A stretch of 64,000 nucleotides of DNA from Cupriavidus gilardii (GTDB lineage: Bacteria; Pseudomonadota; Gammaproteobacteria; Burkholderiales; Burkholderiaceae), in contig NZ_JABTYE010000002.1 in the NCBI RefSeq assembly GCF_013314895.1, positions 310,001-374,000 of the forward strand, written 5' to 3'. Below are positions 39,769 to 49,542 of the stretch, one piece after another. Both the position numbers and the translations under genes were made by a program. Under the pieces are notes generated by a model. The model was given only the letters and a program-made list of their open reading frames with translations. It did not search any database and had not been told where the DNA came from. The stretch's first letter is position 1. Each line of letters opens with the position of its first letter.

Positions 39769-42700
39769 ATGACGAATGCCACCGAACGACGCAAACAGGA
39801 CATCGAGAGCATTGCGGCCCTGACCGCATTGCAGCAGGGCGTTCTGTTCCACGCACTGGAACGCGGCGACGGCGACCCCTATCACTATCAGCGCGTATTC
39901 GACATTCGCGGCGAGCTGGCGATCGATGATTTCGTCCGCGCCTGGCAATGGACCGCCGATCGGCATCAGGCTCTGCGCAGCGACTTTATCTGGGGCGAGA
40001 GCGACGTGCCGCTGCAGATTGCGTACAAGCGTCGGCCCGTTCAAGTCGAACAGGCCGATTGGCGCAGCATGCCGGCGGACGAGCAGCGCCGGCAACTCGA
40101 AGCCAGGCTCAGCGCGCAGCGGCGGGAGGGGTTCCCCTTCCGCCGAGCGGCGGATCTTCGGCTCTGTCTGGTCCGGGTCGAGGCACGGCGCTGGTGGCTG
40201 GTCTGGTCCTTCCATCATGTCGCGATGGACGGATGGAGCGTGGGCATGGCACTCAGTGACGTCCTTCAGTCGTATCTGGCGCTGCGTCGTGGCCAGCCGC
40301 TGCCCGCCACGGCGCCGCGTCCCTTCAGTGCCTATCTGCAGTGGCTGGGCCAGCGCGACAAGGCGGTGTCGGCAACCTATTGGCAGCAGGCGCTGGCCGA
40401 CGTGGAAGTGCCGACGCCGCTGCCGGCCAGTGCGACGGAGGTCGGCCGCTCCGGCTATGCGGAACAAAAACTGTCGCTGTCGCCGACCCTCAGCGAAACC
40501 GCGCGCGCACTGGCGCGGCAAGCAGGCGTCACCGTCAATACGCTGGTGCAGGGGCTGTGGGCCTGGACGCTGGCACGGCATGGCGCCAGTCACGACGTGG
40601 TGTTCGGCACCACAGTGTCAGGTCGCTCCGGCGACTTCCCCGGGATCGAATCGATGGTGGGCCTGTTCATCAACACGATCCCGCTGCGTGTGCGCCTGCC
40701 GAGCGACCTGTCGATCCGGCAATGGTGGCGCGCCATTCAGCAACAGGCCGTGGAGAACCAGCAGCACGAACATATGCCGCTGCCGGACATCCAGCGGCTC
40801 GCACGACCGGGCGAAGGCGGCGCGCTGTTCGACAGCATCGTGGTGTTCGAGAACTATCCGGTCGACGCGGCGCTGAAACAGCGGCAGGGCGAGATCGACA
40901 TCCGCTTGCTCGGCGCCGCCGCCAGGCAGGACGGTGCCGAATTTGTCATCAGTGGCCGCAATAACTATCCGCTGAGCCTGATCGCGGCGATGGACGAGTG
41001 CCTGCATCTGACGCTCGCCTACCAGCGCGATCGCTTCGCCGACCGGGACATCACGGCATTGCTGGGCCGGATGGAACAGGCCATGCAACGTATGCTCGCC
41101 GATCCCGACCAATGCCTTGGACAAATCGGAATCGCCGGGGACGGCGGCGTGCTGGTCGCTGAATCGGTCGAGGGAGCGTTGCCGGATGTCCTGGCTGCCT
41201 GGCGGAGCGGCGTCGTGGCGGATCCTTCCGCGATTGCGCTGCGATATGAGGATCAGACGCTGACGCGTGGCGAGACCGATCGGCTGGCCAATGGGATTGC
41301 GGCGGCGCTGGTAGAACGCGGCATTGGGCGCGAGACGCGGATTGGGCTTTGTGTCGAGCGCTCTCCCTCGTTCGTTACTGGACTGCTGGGCATCCTGAAG
41401 GCTGGCGCGGTTTGCGTTCCGCTCGATCCAGCGCAGCCAGCGGAGCGCTTGCGGCAGTTGCTGGACGACGCTGGCGCCGGCGTTGTGGTCGGCTCGGTAC
41501 CGGGCTTCGATTGCATCGATCCGGCATCGGTGGCACCAGCGGACGACGCTCCTTCCGTCTCGCTGCTTTCGGGTCAGGCCGCTTACCTGATCTACACCTC
41601 GGGCTCCACCGGCACCCCAAAGGGCGTGCTGGTCAGCCACGATGCGCTGGCGCATTACGTGTCGGGCGTGCTGCATCGGCTGCAGTTGCCTGCCGATGCC
41701 TCGATGGCGATGGTCTCGACCACCGCCGCCGACCTCGGCCATACCGTGCTGTTCGGCGCCCTCTGCAGCGGCCGCACCTTGCATCTGATCTCGCGTGAGC
41801 GTGGCTTCGATCCCGATCGGTTTGCGGAGTACATGGCGCGGCATCGCGTCGGTGTACTCAAGATTGTCCCGAGCCATCTGCGCGGGTTGTTGCAGGCCCG
41901 TCAACCTGCCGATGTCCTGCCCGAGCAGGCACTGATCCTCGGCGGCGAGGCGACCTCTGCCGAACTGGCTCGAACGATCCGCGACCTGAAGCCGCACTGC
42001 CGGCTGTTCAACCACTATGGCCCGACCGAGACGACGGTCGGCGTACTGACGCACGAGGCGGTGACCTTGCCCGAACGGCAGCTGCCCACCGGCACGCCGC
42101 TGCCCGGTTCTCGCGTCTATGTGCTCGATGCCGACCTGAACCCGGTGCCGGCCGGTATCGTTGGCGAACTCTATATCGCCGGACCGCAACTGGCACGCGG
42201 CTACCTCGGCCGCCCCGGCCTGACCGCCGAGCGCTTCGTGCCCGATCCCTTCACCGACGGCGCACGGATGTACCGCACCGGCGACCGCGTCAGGCAAGAT
42301 GCGGAAGGCCGAATCGAATACCTCGGCCGCCAGGACGAACAGGTCAAGATCCGCGGCTACCGCGTCGAGCTCGGCGAGATCGCGCATCTGCTGCGGTCGC
42401 AGCGGGGCGTCAAGGACGCCGCCGTGATCGTTTACGAGGATCGGCTGGTCGCCTACTGCGTGCTGCAGGGCACGGACACCACGACGCTAAAGACCGAACT
42501 CAAGGCGCAACTACCCGACCACATGGTCCCGGCTCAGCTGATCGCGCGCGACCGGCTCCCGGTCACGCCAAACGGCAAGCTCGATCGCCGCGCGCTGCCC
42601 GCCCCCGTGTGGGAAGCCCAAGGCTACGTCGCCCCGCGCAACGAGATCGAAACCCTGCTCGCGCAGGTCTGGCAGGAGGTGCTTGGCGTCGAGCAGGTCG

Positions 42701-45700
42701 GCATGCATGACAATTTCTTCGAGCTTGGGGGCGATTCGATTCTGTCGTTGAAGCTGATCGCCCGGCTGAAGAAGGCCGGTCACAAGCTATTGCCCAAGCA
42801 GGTATTTGCTAACCCGGTACTGAGCGACCTTGCGCAGGCGATCGCGACGAATCAGGATGCCGCTGCGCCCTCCGCAGTGACGGTGGATCGCTCGCCGGCG
42901 CGGGTCGATCGCAGCGGTCCGATCCCGTTGTCCTGGGCCCAGCAACGGCTATGGTTTCTGTGGCAATGGAACCGCAATAGCGCCACATACAACATTCCGC
43001 GAGCGGTACGCCTGCGCGGCAACCTCGATCGGTCGGCGCTACAGCGGACCTTCGACGCACTGGTGGAGCGGCACGAGAGCCTGCGCACCACCTTCCATCA
43101 GGAGGGCGAGCTGGCGGTGCAGCGTATCCATCCGCCTTCTTCGCTGCCCATCGCCGTCGGCGATCTGCGCGACGCCGACCCGGCGCAGCGTGATGTTGCT
43201 GTGCAATCGATGGTCGACGCCGAAGCCCAGACGCCGTTCGACCTCGAACAGGGACCGCTGCTGCGCGTGCGCCTGCTGCGGCTGGCCGACGACGACCACA
43301 TACTTTTGGTCACCATGCACCATATCGTCTCCGACGGCTGGTCCATGAACGTGGTGATCGACGAGTTCGCCCGGCTCTATGCGGGCTTCGTCAGCGGCCT
43401 GCCGGCTCAACTCGCTCCACTGCCGATTCAATACGCCGACTATGCGGCGTGGCAGAAGCAATGGCTCGAAGCCGGCGAACTCGAGCGGCAGCTGCGCTAC
43501 TGGAAATCGCATCTGGCCGACGATGGCACCGTCGTGCTGGAACTGCCGACGGACCGGCCACGCCCGGCGGTGCCGAGCCACCGCGGCGGCGCCGTCTCGT
43601 TTTCGCTCGATGCCGACCTGTCGGCGAAGCTGCGCGCCCTCGCCCGCAGCGCCGACACGACGCTCTTCACCGTGCTGCTGGCCGCCTTCCAGGTGCTGCT
43701 CTACCGCTACACCGGCCAGCGCGACCTGCGCATCGGCGTGCCGGTGGCCAACCGCAACCGCGTCGAAACCGAAGGCGTGGTCGGCTTTTTCGTCAACACG
43801 CAGGTCCTGCGCACCGAGATCGACGGCAGCATGGCATTCGACGCGGTACTGGCCCGTGCCCGCGAGTCGGTGCTGCAAGCGCAGGCGCATCAGGAGCTGC
43901 CGTTCGAGCAATTGGTCGAGGCGCTGCAACCCGAGCGCGACCCGTCACGCAATCCGCTGTTCCAGGTCATGCTGAACCATCAGCGGCGCGACCGCAGCAT
44001 CGCGCAACGACTTCCGGGATTGCAGCTGGAACCGGTGGAGCGATCGGTCCGATCGACCAAAGTGGACCTGTCCCTCGATACGCAGGAGGACCAGACCGGC
44101 GCGGTGTTCGGTGCCATGGGATATGCATGCGATCTGTTCGACCACCGTACGGTGGAACGGATGCTGGCGCACTACCTTGGCATCCTCGATCAGATGGCGT
44201 CCGGGCCTGGCGTTCGCGTTGGCGGATTTATGCTGAACGGCCAGGATGAAGGAAGGCTGATCGGTGAGGCGGTGGTGTCCGCGCCGGCCGGTGTGCTGGC
44301 GGCATGGCGGCGCAACGTGGAGGCGGATCCTTCCGCCATTGCGATGCGATATGAGGACCAGACGCTGACTCGCCGCGAGAGCGATCGACTGGCGAATGGG
44401 ATCGCCACGGCGCTGGTCGAGCGCGGCATCGGGCGCGAAACGCGGGTTGGGCTTTGTGTCGAGCGCTCTCCCTCGTTCGTTACTGGACTGCTGGGCATCC
44501 TGAAGGCTGGCGCGGTTTGCGTTCCGCTCGATCCGGCCCAGCCCGCCGAGCGGTTGCGGCAGTTGCTGGACGACGCTGGCGCCGGCGTTGTGGTCGGCTC
44601 CGTGCCGGGCTTCGAGTGCATCGATCCGGCATCGGTGGCACCAGCGGACGACGCTCCTTCCGTCTCGCTGCTTTCGGGTCAGGCCGCTTACCTGATCTAC
44701 ACCTCGGGCTCCACTGGCACCCCGAAGGGCGTGGTCGTCAGCCACGATGCGCTGGCGCATTACGTGTCGGGCGTGCTGCATCGGCTGCAACTGCCTGCGG
44801 ACGCCTCCTTGGCGATGGTCTCGACCACCGCCGCCGACCTTGGCCATACCGTGCTGTTCGGCGCCCTCTGCAGCGGCCGCACCTTGCATCTGATCTCGCG
44901 CGAGCGTGGCTTCGATCCCGATCGTTTCGCGGAGTACATGGCGCGGCATCGCGTCGGTGTACTCAAGATTGTCCCGAGCCATCTGCGCGGGTTGTTGCAG
45001 GCCCGTCAACCTGCCGATGTCCTGCCCGAGCAGGCGCTGATCCTCGGCGGCGAGGCAACCTCTGCCGAACTGGCTCGAACGATCCGCGACCTGAAGCCGC
45101 ACTGCCGGTTGTTCAATCACTACGGGCCCACAGAGACGACGGTCGGCGTACTGACGCACGAGGCGGTGACCTTGCCCGAACGGCAGCTGCCCACAGGCAC
45201 GCCGCTGCCGGGCTCCCGCGTCTATGTGCTCGATGCCGACCTGAACCCGGTGCCGGCCGGGATCGTCGGAGAGCTCTATATCACCGGGCCGCAACTGGCA
45301 CGCGGCTACCTCGGTCGTCCCGGCCTGACCGCCGAGCGCTTCGTGCCCGATCCCTTCACCGACGGCGCACGGATGTACCGCACCGGCGACCGCGTCAGGC
45401 AAGATGCGGAAGGCCGAATCGAATACCTCGGCCGCCAGGACGAACAGGTCAAGATCCGCGGCTACCGCGTCGAGCTCGGCGAGATCGCGCATCTGCTGCG
45501 GTCGCAAGCCGGTGTCAAGGACGCCGCCGTGATCGTTCACGAGGACCGGCTGGTCGCCTACTGTGTGCTGCAGGGCACGGACACCACGACGCTAAAGACA
45601 GAACTCAAGGCGCAACTGCCCGACCACATGGTCCCGGCTCAGCTCATCGCGCTCGACCGGCTCCCGGTCACGCCAAACGGCAAGCTCGATCGCCGCGCGC

Positions 45701-46785
45701 TGCCCGCGCCCGTGTGGGAAGCCCAAGGCTACGTCGCCCCGCGCAACGAGATCGAAACCCTGCTCGCGCAGGTCTGGCAGGAGGTGCTTGGCGTCGAGCA
45801 GGTCGGCATCCATGACAACTTCTTCGAGCTCGGCGGCCATTCACTGCTTTGCCTGCAGGTGCTGACGCGCCTGCGTGCCGCGACCGGCGCCGGTCTGGCG
45901 ATCGAGCTGCGGCATCTGATGGAACACCAGACCATTGCGTCGCTGTGCCAGGTGCTCGGCGGCGCCGATGCCGCGCAGCATCGGCCTGTGCCATTGAATC
46001 GGCGTTCCGGCGATACGCCGCCGCTGTTCTGCGTGCATGCGTCGTTCGGCAATGTGTTCGACTACACGCCGCTGGCCCGCGCGCTGGAGGGCACCTGCAC
46101 GGTCCATGGGCTGGCCTGCCCTCCGCTCGGCACGTTCGACTCGCTCGAACATCTTGCCCATCTGCACGTGATGGCGATCCGGTCGGTACAACCCACGGGA
46201 CCCTATCGGCTGCTGGGATGGTCGCTCGGTGGCGCACTGGCGGCGCGAATGGCCGCCATCCTGGAGGACGCCGGCGAAACCGTGGCCTTCCTCGGCCTGG
46301 TGGACAGCCTGGTGCCGCGCCATGGAACGACGCCGGTCAGGCAGCGTGGCTCGATCGACGAACTCTACGATTATCTGTTGCAGCTGTTCCCGCAGTTGGC
46401 GGACAGCGGCTTTGCGGCCGAGCTGGCGAGCGCGCGGGCGCAACTGGAAGGTGCAGCGCTGGTTGAGCATCTGATCCGGCGCGCCTTCGCGCTGGCCGGC
46501 GGCGCGGAGCACGCGGGCCCGGACGAGCTGTCACGGATGTTCGCCACCGCCGAACGGCTGCGTGAACTCAGTCACGACATGTCGCTGCAGGGGCTGCGCG
46601 TGGCGCCGACCTGCTGGTGGGCCGGTGACCGCGCCGACGACGACATCGATCGGCTGGTGGCGATGCTGGAACGGCAGCCGGCCTATTCGCAGCGTGTCAC
46701 GGCCACGCACCTGGGGATCGTGCGGGCGCCGGCCTTTATCGACGGGCTGCGCGATCGACTGGAGGCTGTGCCGGCGAACGGTTGA
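39769..46785 (+). CDS. NRPS 4: C-A(Asp)-T-C-A(Asp)-T-TE
   Basis: This is a 2338-aa protein. The start is taken at ATG 39769; an in-frame TTG at 39748 is possible and neither has a good Shine-Dalgarno. The first C (about 16-440, TALQQGVLFHAL, HHVAMDGW) is the post-E type and is the most diverged C domain here. A (about 478-940) has STTAADLGHT and NHYGPTE, the Asp pocket. T Ser ~990. The second C (about 1051-1480, HHIVSDGW) is LCL-like. The second A (about 1512-1975) is again Asp and nearly identical to the first. T Ser ~2025. A type I thioesterase (about 2085-2338) has nucleophile Ser2152 in GWSLGG and releases the chain by hydrolysis or cyclisation, which sequence cannot decide. Its 3' end overlaps the convergent small gene by 50 bp. 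Confidence 0.93.
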   Translation: MTNATERRKQDIESIAALTALQQGVLFHALERGDGDPYHYQRVFDIRGELAIDDFVRAWQWTADRHQALRSDFIWGESDVPLQIAYKRRPVQVEQADWRSMPADEQRRQLEARLSAQRREGFPFRRAADLRLCLVRVEARRWWLVWSFHHVAMDGWSVGMALSDVLQSYLALRRGQPLPATAPRPFSAYLQWLGQRDKAVSATYWQQALADVEVPTPLPASATEVGRSGYAEQKLSLSPTLSETARALARQAGVTVNTLVQGLWAWTLARHGASHDVVFGTTVSGRSGDFPGIESMVGLFINTIPLRVRLPSDLSIRQWWRAIQQQAVENQQHEHMPLPDIQRLARPGEGGALFDSIVVFENYPVDAALKQRQGEIDIRLLGAAARQDGAEFVISGRNNYPLSLIAAMDECLHLTLAYQRDRFADRDITALLGRMEQAMQRMLADPDQCLGQIGIAGDGGVLVAESVEGALPDVLAAWRSGVVADPSAIALRYEDQTLTRGETDRLANGIAAALVERGIGRETRIGLCVERSPSFVTGLLGILKAGAVCVPLDPAQPAERLRQLLDDAGAGVVVGSVPGFDCIDPASVAPADDAPSVSLLSGQAAYLIYTSGSTGTPKGVLVSHDALAHYVSGVLHRLQLPADASMAMVSTTAADLGHTVLFGALCSGRTLHLISRERGFDPDRFAEYMARHRVGVLKIVPSHLRGLLQARQPADVLPEQALILGGEATSAELARTIRDLKPHCRLFNHYGPTETTVGVLTHEAVTLPERQLPTGTPLPGSRVYVLDADLNPVPAGIVGELYIAGPQLARGYLGRPGLTAERFVPDPFTDGARMYRTGDRVRQDAEGRIEYLGRQDEQVKIRGYRVELGEIAHLLRSQRGVKDAAVIVYEDRLVAYCVLQGTDTTTLKTELKAQLPDHMVPAQLIARDRLPVTPNGKLDRRALPAPVWEAQGYVAPRNEIETLLAQVWQEVLGVEQVGMHDNFFELGGDSILSLKLIARLKKAGHKLLPKQVFANPVLSDLAQAIATNQDAAAPSAVTVDRSPARVDRSGPIPLSWAQQRLWFLWQWNRNSATYNIPRAVRLRGNLDRSALQRTFDALVERHESLRTTFHQEGELAVQRIHPPSSLPIAVGDLRDADPAQRDVAVQSMVDAEAQTPFDLEQGPLLRVRLLRLADDDHILLVTMHHIVSDGWSMNVVIDEFARLYAGFVSGLPAQLAPLPIQYADYAAWQKQWLEAGELERQLRYWKSHLADDGTVVLELPTDRPRPAVPSHRGGAVSFSLDADLSAKLRALARSADTTLFTVLLAAFQVLLYRYTGQRDLRIGVPVANRNRVETEGVVGFFVNTQVLRTEIDGSMAFDAVLARARESVLQAQAHQELPFEQLVEALQPERDPSRNPLFQVMLNHQRRDRSIAQRLPGLQLEPVERSVRSTKVDLSLDTQEDQTGAVFGAMGYACDLFDHRTVERMLAHYLGILDQMASGPGVRVGGFMLNGQDEGRLIGEAVVSAPAGVLAAWRRNVEADPSAIAMRYEDQTLTRRESDRLANGIATALVERGIGRETRVGLCVERSPSFVTGLLGILKAGAVCVPLDPAQPAERLRQLLDDAGAGVVVGSVPGFECIDPASVAPADDAPSVSLLSGQAAYLIYTSGSTGTPKGVVVSHDALAHYVSGVLHRLQLPADASLAMVSTTAADLGHTVLFGALCSGRTLHLISRERGFDPDRFAEYMARHRVGVLKIVPSHLRGLLQARQPADVLPEQALILGGEATSAELARTIRDLKPHCRLFNHYGPTETTVGVLTHEAVTLPERQLPTGTPLPGSRVYVLDADLNPVPAGIVGELYITGPQLARGYLGRPGLTAERFVPDPFTDGARMYRTGDRVRQDAEGRIEYLGRQDEQVKIRGYRVELGEIAHLLRSQAGVKDAAVIVHEDRLVAYCVLQGTDTTTLKTELKAQLPDHMVPAQLIALDRLPVTPNGKLDRRALPAPVWEAQGYVAPRNEIETLLAQVWQEVLGVEQVGIHDNFFELGGHSLLCLQVLTRLRAATGAGLAIELRHLMEHQTIASLCQVLGGADAAQHRPVPLNRRSGDTPPLFCVHASFGNVFDYTPLARALEGTCTVHGLACPPLGTFDSLEHLAHLHVMAIRSVQPTGPYRLLGWSLGGALAARMAAILEDAGETVAFLGLVDSLVPRHGTTPVRQRGSIDELYDYLLQLFPQLADSGFAAELASARAQLEGAALVEHLIRRAFALAGGAEHAGPDELSRMFATAERLRELSHDMSLQGLRVAPTCWWAGDRADDDIDRLVAMLERQPAYSQRVTATHLGIVRAPAFIDGLRDRLEAVPANG
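41200..45830 (+). repeat. In-gene duplication of an Asp A-T block (41200-42720 and 44300-45830)
   Basis: The two Asp adenylation plus carrier segments of NRPS4 are almost identical over about 1.5 kb, separated by the unrelated LCL C domain. The same block appears, more diverged, in NRPS1 (21170-22720) and NRPS2 (33340-34880). Confidence 0.85.
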
Positions 46786-46981
46786 CGCCGCGCTCGGTAG
46801 ACGAGGCGGCCGGGATCAGCGCATACCAGAGCCCGGCCGCGGTCATGGCACCCAACGCCAGCCACGAGACCCAGTCCCAAACCCCGTCCGCAAACAGCGC
46901 GGCGGCCAGGCCGACGCAACCGGCGATGGCCAGCACGATCGGCATGCCATAGATCCACAGGAAAGTCCCCGGCGTTTTCAT
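46736..46981 (-). CDS. Small two-helix membrane protein partner of the PepSY protein
   Basis: This is an 81-aa protein whose ATG overlaps the PepSY stop (ATGA), so the two are translationally coupled. Two hydrophobic segments (about 8-30, IYGMPIVLAIAGCVGLAAALF; about 36-56, SWLALGAMTAAGLWYALI) are linked by DGVWDW; a short polar tail follows. Small membrane proteins like this commonly accompany PepSY/PiuB-type genes in siderophore loci. Function unknown. The last 50 bp overlap the 3' end of NRPS4 on the other strand. Confidence 0.7.
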   Translation of the reverse strand: MKTPGTFLWIYGMPIVLAIAGCVGLAAALFADGVWDWVSWLALGAMTAAGLWYALIPAASSTERGVNRSPAQPPVDRAARR

Positions 46982-48186
46982 CGGCTGGCTCCGGTCTGGG
47001 TCACCGCGGCAACCGCGGGGGCGGCGCGTTCGGCGGTACGCTGTTCGTCTTCCATCTTGCGCAGCCGCGCATTGGTGGTGCGGGTGCGGCCGACCCACAA
47101 ATAAATGCCGCTGCCGAGCAGCACGATCGTGATGACATCGAGGATGGCCCACAGGATCTTCAGCGGCATCGCGCCGTAGTCGCCGAAATGCAGCGGCCCG
47201 GAGATCCGCAGCGCGGCGACGTACCAGGGCATCTCCCGCTTGGCCGCGAAGGCGCCGGTCTGCGCGTCGATCAGCACCGGCTTGATCAGACGCGAGGTGA
47301 TATGGGCGTCGCCGCGCATGAAGACCGCGTAGTGATGGTTGCCGGCCAGCGGCGTGCCGGGGAAGGCGACGAAGGCGGTGGTCATGTCCGGTTCCTCGGC
47401 CTTGGCCAGCGCGATCGCGGCGTCGAGCGAGGCCAGCTTGTCAGGCGACGCGGCCACGGTGGTCGACGAGCCCGCCTTGGCCGCGAACGGCGCAACCATC
47501 GCCTTCAGTTCGGTGGCCTGCCAGAAGCTGTAGGTCGGCTTGGCCAGCGTCAGCAGCACGCCGGTCAAACCGACCACGAAGGCCCACGACAGCGTGGCCA
47601 TGCCCAGCACGTTATGCAGGTCCAGCCATTTGAGCCGCGTCGACCGTTCGCGGCGCACCGTGCCGAACGGCAGCTTCTTCATCAGCGGACCATAGACGAC
47701 GATGCCCGAGACAATCGAGATCACGAACAGCAGGCCCATGAAGCCGAGGAACAGCGTGCCGGCCAGACCTGCGAACAAGTCGGTATGCAGCTTCACCATG
47801 ATCAGCATGAAGCCCGAGCGCAACGGCGTATCGCGCAGCAGGTCGCCGGTCCGCGCGTCGTAGGTCAACAGTGCCCCGCCCTGACGCGGCGCCTCCCGGG
47901 AGGACAGCGACACGAACCACACCGGCTCCTCGTCGTCGGCAGTGACAAAGCGGACCGCCGTGCCCGGGCGCCGCTCCAGTGCGTCGGCGACGATGCGATC
48001 GACCGGGACCCGCCCGGCATCGGCTGGCAACTCCGGCGCCTCGACCCCATTGCCGAGCCAGTGGTCGATCTCGTGCCCGAAGATCAGCGGCAGGCCGGTC
48101 AGGCACAGCAGCAGCAGGAAGACGGTGCAGATCAGGCTGGTCCATTTGTGGACCAGGTACCAGATGCGGAACGTTCGGATATGCAT
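46978..48186 (-). CDS. PepSY-associated transmembrane protein (PiuB-like)
   Basis: This is a 402-aa protein with ATG 48186-48184. Its pattern is the PepSY_TM family: an N-terminal helix (WTSLICTVFLLLLCLTGLPL) followed by periplasmic PepSY segments, two or more central helices (LHTDLFAGLAGTLFLGFMGLLF; LDLHNVLGMATLSWAFVVG) with conserved His residues, and a C-terminal helix (LWAILDVITIVLLGSGIYLW). Family members sit in iron-uptake loci and are proposed to reduce ferric siderophores at the inner membrane (not proven here). A Fur-box-like palindrome lies about 30-55 bp upstream, independent of the sigma-type promoter that faces the other way. Confidence 0.85.
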   Translation of the reverse strand: MHIRTFRIWYLVHKWTSLICTVFLLLLCLTGLPLIFGHEIDHWLGNGVEAPELPADAGRVPVDRIVADALERRPGTAVRFVTADDEEPVWFVSLSSREAPRQGGALLTYDARTGDLLRDTPLRSGFMLIMVKLHTDLFAGLAGTLFLGFMGLLFVISIVSGIVVYGPLMKKLPFGTVRRERSTRLKWLDLHNVLGMATLSWAFVVGLTGVLLTLAKPTYSFWQATELKAMVAPFAAKAGSSTTVAASPDKLASLDAAIALAKAEEPDMTTAFVAFPGTPLAGNHHYAVFMRGDAHITSRLIKPVLIDAQTGAFAAKREMPWYVAALRISGPLHFGDYGAMPLKILWAILDVITIVLLGSGIYLWVGRTRTTNARLRKMEDEQRTAERAAPAVAAVTQTGASR

Positions 48187-48215
48187 GGTGGCTGGCGCCC
48201 GGCGGCGGTTTATCC

Positions 48216-48240
48216 CTATTTGCGAATGATTCGCATTCTA
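48216..48240 (-). promoter_or_regulatory. Fur-box-like element upstream of the PepSY gene
   Basis: The palindromic GCGAATGATTCGC core within TTTGCGAATGATTCGCATTC shares its half-site with the elements before the sigma factor and the receptor. It lies 30-54 bp upstream of the PepSY start. Confidence 0.7.
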
Positions 48241-48304
48241 TATGTGTCTGGCCGGGGCCGGATAGCCTACGGGCGCAGGTCTCGGGGCGGCTTGTCCCAT
48301 CGGC

Positions 48305-48328
48305 TAAATTTCGCGCCCCGCCCACCGT
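48305..48328 (+). promoter_or_regulatory. Iron-starvation sigma promoter (TAAAT-N16-CGT) for the acyltransferase
   Basis: GGCTAAAT at -35 and ACCGTCT at -10 with 16-bp spacing lie 52 bp before the chosen ATG. Confidence 0.8.
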
Positions 48329-48379
48329 CTCTCCAGCACCGGTCGAACGCCTTTGCCGGCCATCACCATGGAGAACATC

Positions 48380-49459
48380 ATGCCGATCGAACAGACGGTC
48401 AGCGCGGCCGCCCCGTTCCAGGGATTCCGCTCCTTCGAGGTGCGCGGCGATGCCCTGGAATCGTCGCTGGAAGCCGGGCGGCTGGAGGTACGTGACGTCC
48501 GCCGCAACGAACCGCTTGCGGCCTTCGCCGTCGCGTCCGGACCCCGCCTGGTGCTGCGCCTCGCTGAGTCCTTTGCCGATACCGAAGCGTCCGCCGATGC
48601 CACGATCGCGGCGCTCGAGGCGATCACGACGCAATGGGGCGCCACCGAGATCAATGTCGATATCGAGCACCAGCCGACGCGGGCGTTGCTGCATCGGCGC
48701 GGCGTGGTGCGTCCGCACAGCGACGGCGACCGCTGCGATGCCGCGATGCTGTGGCAGTACGCGCCGCTGTGGCTGGGCGGTCGTTCCGAAGCGCCCTATC
48801 CGCTGCGCTATGCGATGACGGGCGAGAAGCGCCATCCGGTACGTCCGCCGAAACCGGCGGGCACCGTCTACGCGCGTTATATCCCCTGGTTGCGCCGCAC
48901 CTTCACGCTGCACGCCGCCACCGTCGAGCACGACCTTGCCAGCCTGCACCGCTGGATGAACGATCCAGACGTTGCCCACTTCTGGCAGGAGGAAGGCGAT
49001 GAGGAAAAGCACCGGCGCTATCTGCAAGGGCTGATCGACGATCCGCACATGCTGCCGCTGATCGCGTCAATCGATGGCACGCCGTTCGGCTACTTCGAGG
49101 TCTATTGGGCCAAGGAGAACCGCATCGCCCCGTTCTACGACGCCAACGACTACGACCGCGGCTGGCACGTGCTGATCGGCGAGCCGGCGTTCCGCGGCAA
49201 GGCCTTCCTGACGGCGTGGTTCCCGGCCATCCAGCATTTCCAGTTCCTCGACGATCCGCGCACGCAGCGCATCGTCGGCGAACCGCGCTCGGACCATCAC
49301 CGCCAGATCGCCAATCTGGATCGCGCCGGCTTCTCGAAGGTCAAGCTGTTCGATTTCCCGCACAAGCGGGCCATGCTGGTGATGCTGCTGCGCGAACGGT
49401 TTTTCGGCGAGCATCTGTACCTGCCCGCGGACCGGGACGGGCTGGAAACGGCGTCCTGA
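48380..49459 (+). CDS. N-hydroxyornithine acyltransferase (IucB-type GNAT)
   Basis: This is a 359-aa protein. ATG 48380 has GGAG six nt upstream; ATG 48368 does not. The C-terminal half is the IucB/AlcB-type acetyltransferase: HPVRPPKPAGTVYARY, LHRWMNDPDVAHFW, IDGTPFGYFEVYWAKE, YDRGWHVLIGE, DDPRTQRIVGEPR and FDFPHKRAMLV. In aerobactin-type pathways this family acylates an N-hydroxylated diamine with acyl-CoA to give a hydroxamate; with a PvdA-like partner the substrate here should be N5-hydroxyornithine. The acyl donor (acetyl or a longer chain) cannot be told from sequence. No formyltransferase is present in the locus, so formyl-hydroxamate is less likely. Confidence 0.88.
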   Translation: MPIEQTVSAAAPFQGFRSFEVRGDALESSLEAGRLEVRDVRRNEPLAAFAVASGPRLVLRLAESFADTEASADATIAALEAITTQWGATEINVDIEHQPTRALLHRRGVVRPHSDGDRCDAAMLWQYAPLWLGGRSEAPYPLRYAMTGEKRHPVRPPKPAGTVYARYIPWLRRTFTLHAATVEHDLASLHRWMNDPDVAHFWQEEGDEEKHRRYLQGLIDDPHMLPLIASIDGTPFGYFEVYWAKENRIAPFYDANDYDRGWHVLIGEPAFRGKAFLTAWFPAIQHFQFLDDPRTQRIVGEPRSDHHRQIANLDRAGFSKVKLFDFPHKRAMLVMLLRERFFGEHLYLPADRDGLETAS

Positions 49460-49469
49460 ACGACTGACG

Positions 49470-49528
49470 GCCGGTTTGCGCCGGCCGCCTTGCCGATATC
49501 GGCAGGGAAGGCGCCGGCGCAAACCGGC
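49470..49528. terminator. Nested hairpins between convergent genes
   Basis: A perfect 16-bp outer inverted repeat (49470-49485 and 49513-49528) encloses the 14-bp palindrome TGCCGATATCGGCA (49491-49504). It occupies nearly the whole gap between the converging acyltransferase and ornithine-oxygenase genes. It has no T-tract but is symmetric, so it could end or attenuate both transcripts. Confidence 0.55.
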
Positions 49529-49542
49529 AACCCCGCACGCGG

